The notes under the pieces were generated by a model that saw only the letters and a list, made by a program, of their open reading frames with translations, was not told the DNA's origin and did no database searches. From Haplosporangium gracile (Eukaryota > Mortierellomycota > Mortierellomycetes > Mortierellales > Mortierellaceae), in NCBI GenBank assembly GCA_015499985.1, contig JAAAUF010000051.1:18363-82362 (forward strand): a stretch of DNA of 64,000 nucleotides, given 5' to 3'. Below are positions 59,201-64,000 of the stretch, in pieces; position 1 is the first letter of the stretch, and each line of letters begins with the position of its first letter. The position numbers and the translations under genes were made by a program.

Positions 59201-62200
59201 ACACCAACAAGTTCGCCAATCTCCTGGGAGGAGAGGTCAAAGTAGCGGACCCACTCAAACTCCTTGCGCTCAATCTTCTTGATCAGCTCTGGGTTGATTC
59301 CCTTGAACTGACGGAGGGGTGTCATCGAGAGCCATTGACGCTTCTCGACCATCTTGCAGAGATCCAAAGCCTTGCGAGTGAGCTGTGCCCAACCGCGACG
59401 GAGACAAATTTCAAAGATGGCGCGCAGGATACGACCACTGCTCTGGGTGACATAGACCATGTCGCTGACTAAAGCGAATCCTTCCAGCTTGAGCTGCGAA
59501 ATGTACGACTGCAACAGGACATTAATCTTGGCGGTAGGTTCCTCGATGCTCTCCTTGACTGGGACGGGGACCTGCTCGAGCCACTTCTGAAGCTCAGCCT
59601 TTTCCTCCTCACGAACGGGGATATACTTGAACTCGTCACTGAGCGAGAAGACTCGGAAGAGCTCAATGTGCGACATCATGGGCTTCAAGTGCTGGTTGTA
59701 GGTAGCCATGGAGTTGTGCGAGATGTAGTAGTGCGAGGCAATGCGTCCGAGCTCTGTGCCCTGGAATTTTCCTGTGCGCTTGTCGTACTTGATCATATTG
59801 CACTTGTCCAAAATAGTCGCCGCAGAGTGAATAATGTCGACACGCTTCTTTTGCAGGTAAGGGTCGTCGTCCAGATCGTCGGGAGAAACGCCGTACAAGG
59901 ATGGGTTGCGGAGCATGCGGACATAGAGGTAGGTGTATCCGAGCCACTGAACGGCCTCGTCGCGGTTCTTGATGGTGCCGAGGACAATTTCGGCATTCAG
60001 GTTATCGGCAAGCTTGGTGACGAACTGGGACTCGATGGGCAGCTGCTGGTTCATCAAGGACAAGTAGTATTGCAGTTCAGAGTGGTTGGTGATAATAATA
60101 CCCTCACCGAACTCATCGAACTGAGGACGACCGGCACGACCCAACATCTGGAGAACATCCTGAGGGGACAGCTCGGCCCAACGACCCTTCTCGGGCGAGT
60201 AGACCTGAGTTCCCTTGATGATGACTGTGTGAGCGGGCAAGTTGACACCCCAAGCCAAGGTGGCGGTTGAGACGAGAACCTTGATGTGACCAGCCATGAA
60301 AAGCTCCTCGACGGCCTCGCGATCAGGGCGAGTCATACCAGCGTGATGGGTAGCGAAACCATAAGGGAGAATGTCCTTCAAGGCTGGGTCGGATGCTTGT
60401 TCAGCTTCTGACAACAAAATCTCACGGGCACCACCATCGGGTCTGGCAAAATGTGCGATCGTATCCTTCTCCAAAGCCATGTCGCGAATGGCCTGGGCGG
60501 TCTTGGCGGTCTCCTTGCGAGAGTGGACAAAGATCAGTACCTGGTCGCCTTCGGGCTGAACAACATGTTCCATGACCTTTTCGTAGGTGACCTCGTTCAT
60601 GACCTGGAAACGTTTGATGGCCTTCTTTTCCGTGATGCCGATGAACTCTTGCTTCAAGGGGCAAGGTCTCCAGGTGCCGTCAAAGTGGAACATTCCACGG
60701 TTGGTGTCGACACGCAAGAAGGTGGCGACATCGATATAGTTGGGAAGCGTAGCGGAAAGACCGACCAAACGGATCAGCTCCTGAGACTGCTCCATGTGGC
60801 GCAAAGTACGAGCGACAATCGACTCCAGAACGGGACCACGATCGTCGTGCAGCAAATGGATCTCGTCAATGATGATGAGGCGGACCAGATTGGTGTAGCT
60901 TCTGTCGGTGGCCTTGCGGGTAATAATATCCCATTTTTCGGGGGTGGTAACGATCATCTGAGTCTCAGCGATCTGCTGCTTGTTCATCTGACGATCTCCT
61001 GTCAATTCCTGGACCGAAAGTCCAAAGGGCGCCAGACGCTTGCCAAAGTTTTCGACCATCTCCTGGACCAAGGCCTTCATGGGGGCAATGTAGACGACCT
61101 TGAAGTTGTCCTTGTCAATCGATCCTGTCTCTGGGTCACGGTGCTTCTCGATCTCGTTCAAGACTGTGAGCATGGCACAGTTGGTTTTACCAGCTCCAGT
61201 AGGAGCGCACAGCAACATGTTCTCGTCCGTACCATAGGCAACATCATAGACGGCGGTCTGGATCTGGTTCAATCCGTGGGGGAAGCAATCCTGAATCCAT
61301 GCCGGAAGCTCGTCCTTGCCCTTGAGGGGACGGTCGGTTGTGGGCTTCTTGGGCTGTGGAACGTGAACCTCCTCGTATCCCTTCTTCTGGCGACGGAAAG
61401 ATCCTTCGGGAACATGCACACTCTTGTTGGACATCAAATGTGAGCCCTGAGCAAAGGCCATGGACTCTAAATCGATCAGCTGGCGAGGAGCAGAAGTGGT
61501 AGGAGCGGGTCCCTTCTCCTTGGGTAAGACGGCGGTAGGTCCAGCAGCAGTTGGGGCCTGTCCTGCACCACGACGACGTAAGTCAGACTTTTTCCCGGCC
61601 TGATGGCCCAAGCCCTTGATGATCCAGTCCAGGCCGATCTCTCTCATTTTGCCCTCGATCTCAGTACGCTCCTGCTCGCTGGCCTTTCCGAGGCGTGTGC
61701 ACCAGACGATGACCTCACGGTTTCTGGTAAGCATGCTGACGAGCTCGAACTTATCGTAATCGAACAATGCCATCAGCTCGTTTTCACAGTCGCGCATGTT
61801 GATCGTCTCGGAGGCAATGATCTCCATCGCGGCATCCGTCTTTTCCTGAGCAACAATTTCGTCCTTGTAGAATGTGGCGATGAAACGCTGCAACCAGTAG
61901 GCGTCAACCTGGTGGGGCTGCAGCTTCTTTGACGTATCGACCTTGGCCTCTGTTGCTCCGACACGGACAGCGACGTCCTCGTCGACCTCCATAGCTTCCT
62001 CTTCCTCTTGGTTGGCCTTTACTGCGCCACCGACGACCACATCCTGAGCAGTATCCAGACCAGCGTCCTCGTCCTCGTGCTCAGACTCGGAGTGCAGCGA
62101 GTAAATGTCCTCCTCCTCTTCCTCCTCGTCAAAGACGACAGCGACTCCGTATTGTTCGTCGATATCACCAACGTTCTTGACCTCTCCGTCTTGGCCGACA

Positions 62201-62796
62201 GCGCTCGTCTCCTCGGTGCCTGGTGCGTAGTCGGTAATCTTTTTGCCGAGGTTGAGAAGAACCGAGAACTGATCCGAGTCGACGGGGCCGAGGACCTCCT
62301 CGACGCCCTTTTTCTTGTCGAAATCCTTGAGGGTGTCGGTGTGAAGGATCTCCAGGACAATGTCGCCGGCACTCCGGACAATATCATGTGCGACGTCTCC
62401 AAGATAACGCTGGACAAATGTCAGGATCAGTTCATAGGTCTGTCGTGTTTCCCTCGTCCTGGGTCTGTATCCGCCACTCTCGCGATCCTCTGTAGCTGCC
62501 AAGACGGAAGAGTAGCCATAGGCGCTCCGGAGGGCCTTGTCCTCTGCTCGCTTCTTGCGCCTCTCCAAGTCCTTCTCAGTAGGCTCGGTCTTTTTCTTTT
62601 TAGCCTCGTCGACCTTGGCTGTGTCTCGCATTGCCCTGCTACCAAACTCCTTAGGGTCGATACGACCGTGCAGAGACTCGGCCTCACCTGTGGGTTCATT
62701 TCCTCTACGTGGATTGTCAGACCGATTTGAGTGGAGCACCAAGTTGGAGTTAAGCGCATACTGGTATTGCTGGTCCTTGGCTACTTTATCGGCCAT
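56230..62796 (-). CDS. BRR2: U5 snRNP RNA helicase Brr2 (Ski2-like, two cassettes)
   Basis: A single exon of 2,188 residues, close to human (2,136) and yeast (2,163) Brr2. It begins MADKVAKDQQYQYALNSNLV, matching the conserved N-terminus. The active N-cassette has APTGAGKT (about 530), DEIH (about 643), SAT (about 680) and QMLGRAGRP (about 885). The C-cassette has APTGSGKT (about 1385), DELH (about 1493), STS in place of SAT, and QMMGRACRP (about 1727). Each is followed by a Sec63-type domain. The N-terminal 480 residues hold the PWI-like and plug regions; the end is acidic. Brr2 unwinds U4/U6 to activate the spliceosome, and the second cassette is a protein-binding pseudo-helicase. The 6.6-kb frame has no intron although neighbours have several. 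Confidence 0.98.
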   Translation of the reverse strand: MADKVAKDQQYQYALNSNLVLHSNRSDNPRRGNEPTGEAESLHGRIDPKEFGSRAMRDTAKVDEAKKKKTEPTEKDLERRKKRAEDKALRSAYGYSSVLAATEDRESGGYRPRTRETRQTYELILTFVQRYLGDVAHDIVRSAGDIVLEILHTDTLKDFDKKKGVEEVLGPVDSDQFSVLLNLGKKITDYAPGTEETSAVGQDGEVKNVGDIDEQYGVAVVFDEEEEEEDIYSLHSESEHEDEDAGLDTAQDVVVGGAVKANQEEEEAMEVDEDVAVRVGATEAKVDTSKKLQPHQVDAYWLQRFIATFYKDEIVAQEKTDAAMEIIASETINMRDCENELMALFDYDKFELVSMLTRNREVIVWCTRLGKASEQERTEIEGKMREIGLDWIIKGLGHQAGKKSDLRRRGAGQAPTAAGPTAVLPKEKGPAPTTSAPRQLIDLESMAFAQGSHLMSNKSVHVPEGSFRRQKKGYEEVHVPQPKKPTTDRPLKGKDELPAWIQDCFPHGLNQIQTAVYDVAYGTDENMLLCAPTGAGKTNCAMLTVLNEIEKHRDPETGSIDKDNFKVVYIAPMKALVQEMVENFGKRLAPFGLSVQELTGDRQMNKQQIAETQMIVTTPEKWDIITRKATDRSYTNLVRLIIIDEIHLLHDDRGPVLESIVARTLRHMEQSQELIRLVGLSATLPNYIDVATFLRVDTNRGMFHFDGTWRPCPLKQEFIGITEKKAIKRFQVMNEVTYEKVMEHVVQPEGDQVLIFVHSRKETAKTAQAIRDMALEKDTIAHFARPDGGAREILLSEAEQASDPALKDILPYGFATHHAGMTRPDREAVEELFMAGHIKVLVSTATLAWGVNLPAHTVIIKGTQVYSPEKGRWAELSPQDVLQMLGRAGRPQFDEFGEGIIITNHSELQYYLSLMNQQLPIESQFVTKLADNLNAEIVLGTIKNRDEAVQWLGYTYLYVRMLRNPSLYGVSPDDLDDDPYLQKKRVDIIHSAATILDKCNMIKYDKRTGKFQGTELGRIASHYYISHNSMATYNQHLKPMMSHIELFRVFSLSDEFKYIPVREEEKAELQKWLEQVPVPVKESIEEPTAKINVLLQSYISQLKLEGFALVSDMVYVTQSSGRILRAIFEICLRRGWAQLTRKALDLCKMVEKRQWLSMTPLRQFKGINPELIKKIERKEFEWVRYFDLSSQEIGELVGVPKAGKLLERYVHEFPKLDLQSHVQPLTRSILKVELTITPDFKWDEKVHGTAEAFWILVEDVDGEMILHQESFILKQQYAEEEHLMTFTVPLFDPLPPNYFVSIVSDRWLHSETRFPISFKHLILPEKYPPHTELLDLQPLPVTALRNREFEEIFSQTLSKFNPIQTQTFNTLYTLDDNVFVGAPTGSGKTICAEFAMMRQWNKKPVKGIKGRIVYIAPHQEVVDARRQEWHAKFGDVQGGKAILSLTGETSADLKILERGDVILATPGQWDLISRRWKQRKNVQTVQLFIADELHMIGGDIGPTYEVIVSRMRYIASQVESKIRIIALSTSLANARDLGEWIGATSHSVFNFHPMVRPLPLDVHIQSYTIPHFASWMIAMVKPTYTAITTHSPEKPVIVFVPSRKQCRLTVTELLTLCAADDTPKRFLHCEEDVLKAHLEHVQDSALASALEHGIGFFHEALSKSDKRVVEKLFESGAIQVVVASRDTCWGIPLSSYMVVIMGTQYYDGKDHRYADYPTTDVLQMMGRACRPQEDESSRCVLMCQSNRKEFYKKFLFEALPVESHLDHFLHDHFNAEIVTKTIENKQDAVDYLTWTFLYRRMAQNPNYYNLQGVTHRHLSDHLSELVETTINDLVTSKCIAIEDEMDVSPLNLGMIAAYYNINFSTVELFSSSLTPTTKLKGLLEIISTAAEYESIPIRHHEDQVLKRIYERLPVKLSNVKFNSPHHKANILLQAHFSRTQLPADLASDQALVVGQVIPLLQACVDVISSNGWLPPALAAMELAQMSVQAMWDRDSPLKQIPYMTNERVKRCEAKGVESVFDIQDLEDKDRDAALQVDERQMRAIAAFVNRYPSIEVEYGIEDENDIKAGQPVVIEVQLDRDGDEDDGELSSVPAPFFPGKKDEGWWIVVGDPSTKTLLAIKRITLQRKLRVKLEFVCPRAGNQTYKLYTMCDSFLGCDQEFDLELEVGEAEEDSDEEDEEDSDVEMQE

Positions 62797-63763
62797 GTTG
62801 ACGCTATTAGGTTGAGTGAGGGAGTGTTTGTGCGGCGGTTAGGCTTCTTGATTGGCAGGATGGCTGATTATGTGTGTGTGCGCCCTGAACACAGAGTTGA
62901 TCTGATCAAGGTATGGATGGCACTCACCTTTATCGACAGAGTATGATACAAAAAAAGAAAAAAAAAAGTACAATCCAAAAACTAGGTTCTGGATGGGCGA
63001 TGTTTTGTCGAGTTGACCGGAGACCGAGAACTGTCTACAAGCAGGCAGAACTAATACAAACGTAAATAAAAAAAAAAGGTTAGGTGGCCGAATAGCATGC
63101 TTATAAGAAAAAAAAGAGTTGCTTGAAATATACCACCGTTTTTTTTGTTTGTTGCCTTACGATGCGCAATCCGGACTAGATTAAGAAGCAGACAGGGCTT
63201 GGTTGGGGGCACGGCAGACAAAGACGATCTTGGGTGTTGAGCCTACAAGTGATGACGACGGTACTCGAGTTAGAGTCAGGAGGGGGGTTTTCTTTTTTTT
63301 TTTGATTGTACTAAAGCGATGTTGGTTTGAAGTAGATCTTGTTATGTTTTTGCTGTTGCTTACAGATGTCGATCGTTGATCTGTTGTTTTTTTCTCTCTT
63401 GTTTGTTGATTAACCAAACAACAGTGGTGCGTTTCCTGTTGTGTTTGTTGGAGGGTAGAAAGGGAGGTGTCTGTGTGTGATAAAAGGAGGGTGAGAAATA
63501 AGAAGGAAGCGCGATGAAGAGGAAAAGAAGGAAAAGGAAAAGAGTGTGTATGGGATACGAAAGGAAAAGGCAAAATATATGAAGCAAGAGGTGGCGAGGC
63601 TAACATGAGCTGGATGCGTGCGGAGGAACTTTTTTAAGGAAAATGGAGGCTCGGCTGGGGGAGAATGGGCGCTATAATTACGTCACCGAAGCGACTCATC
63701 ATAGCATCCGCTTCCCCTACCTGCACGAATGCATGTGTACGAACATGCTGAAATAAAACTAGA
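62797..63763. other. Intergenic region upstream of BRR2
   Basis: A 967-bp region. The 5' flank of BRR2 lacks the strong CT tract seen at other genes. A minus-strand frame at 63181-63606 is mostly F/P/S low complexity with a KIVFVCRAPNQALSAS end; I see no partner exon for it and do not call it. Poly-T/poly-A tracts occur at about 62945-63150 and 63290. Confidence 0.45.
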
Positions 63764-64000
63764 CTAATTTCTAGACGCCTTTTCAGGCCGCTGCTCATCT
63801 ACGCTCGAGGTAATCGCCGTCCTCTTGCGACGCCCTTTAGTCGGATTGGCGGTGTTGTTCGAGGCCGTACTTGAGGCGTTACCAGCAGCGGTGGCGGTGC
63901 TAGTGGTCCCGGAACTGCTCGAGTTTGCACTTGATCTATCATCGCGCTTCGTCTTCCAAGGAAGGGAGCCGTCCTCGGCCACGGGGTGGAGGTAATCGGG
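63764..64000 (-). CDS. C-terminal end of an unidentified protein (5' part beyond window)
   Basis: The minus frame is open from the window edge to a TAG at 63764-63766: 78 residues beginning PDYLHPVAEDGSLPWKTKR, then an S/T/A/N-rich stretch, and a basic cluster KGRRKR near the end that could be a nuclear localisation signal. No domain is visible. The frame and composition are protein-like, but the identity needs the missing upstream part. Confidence 0.6.
   Translation of the reverse strand, partial: PDYLHPVAEDGSLPWKTKRDDRSSANSSSSGTTSTATAAGNASSTASNNTANPTKGRRKRTAITSSVDEQRPEKASRN

Noticed and set aside
63181..63606. Minus-strand frame upstream of BRR2
   Set aside because: Mostly F/P/S low complexity from CT-rich DNA; it cannot be joined to BRR2, whose N-terminus is already complete.

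Overview
The window looks like nuclear DNA of a filamentous early-diverging fungus. I place it tentatively in Mortierellomycotina (Mortierella-type). The evidence is: coding regions split by short GT..AG introns, fungal orthologues of Brr2, Mlp1/Tpr, Dbf2/Sid2 and Nbp2/Skb5, very Q/S/N-rich proteins, and pyrimidine-rich leaders before start codons. The lineage is an inference; no marker gene is present.

Layout. 0-6.4 kb: three tandem plus-strand paralogues of a single-pass membrane protein family with Q/P/S-rich tails. The first is cut by the window edge, the second is a pseudogene and the third is intact; a diverged fourth member lies at 49.9-52.4 kb. 6.4-9.8 kb: a CT-rich leader, two diverged copies of a ~125-bp element with a covarying hairpin, then a multi-exon pseudogene. 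10.3-15.0 kb: a six-exon unknown membrane protein with an 11-nt microexon. 15.6-19.1 kb: a Dbf2/Sid2-type NDR kinase. 19.5-27.0 kb: a ten-exon Mlp1/Tpr nuclear-basket protein. 27.7-28.4 kb: a small secreted, probably GPI-anchored protein. 28.4-32.4 kb: a 4-kb divergent gap. 32.4-34.3 kb: an MFS transporter. 34.8-37.2 kb: an Nbp2/Skb5-like SH3 adaptor. 39.7-42.0 kb: an F-box-like protein. 42.4-47.0 kb: a gene desert with a MITE-like element. 47.0-49.6 kb: a TatD/Scn1-type hydrolase with two decayed tandem copies of its 3' end. 53.7-55.7 kb: a membrane protein with a split RING. 56.2-62.8 kb: an intronless BRR2. 63.8 kb to the end: the 3' end of another gene.

Exon-intron structures were assembled by hand from GT..AG sites and confirmed by reading frame across every junction. 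For the kinase, Tpr, SH3 gene, MFS, GPI protein, RING protein and unknown membrane protein the total length is an exact multiple of three. Housekeeping genes (splicing, nuclear pore, mitotic exit/septation kinase, adaptor) sit next to lineage-specific ones; there is no sign of an operon or a metabolic gene cluster.

The most interesting material is accessory: the tandem membrane-protein family with shared tail motifs, its Q-rich member full of TAA/TAG stops without any frameshift after the last acceptor, the covarying hairpin repeat, the TatD tail triplication, the TA-flanked 36-bp inverted repeat, and the kinase with a ~200-residue DFG-APE segment. I found no CRISPR array, tRNA, rRNA or prokaryotic element.
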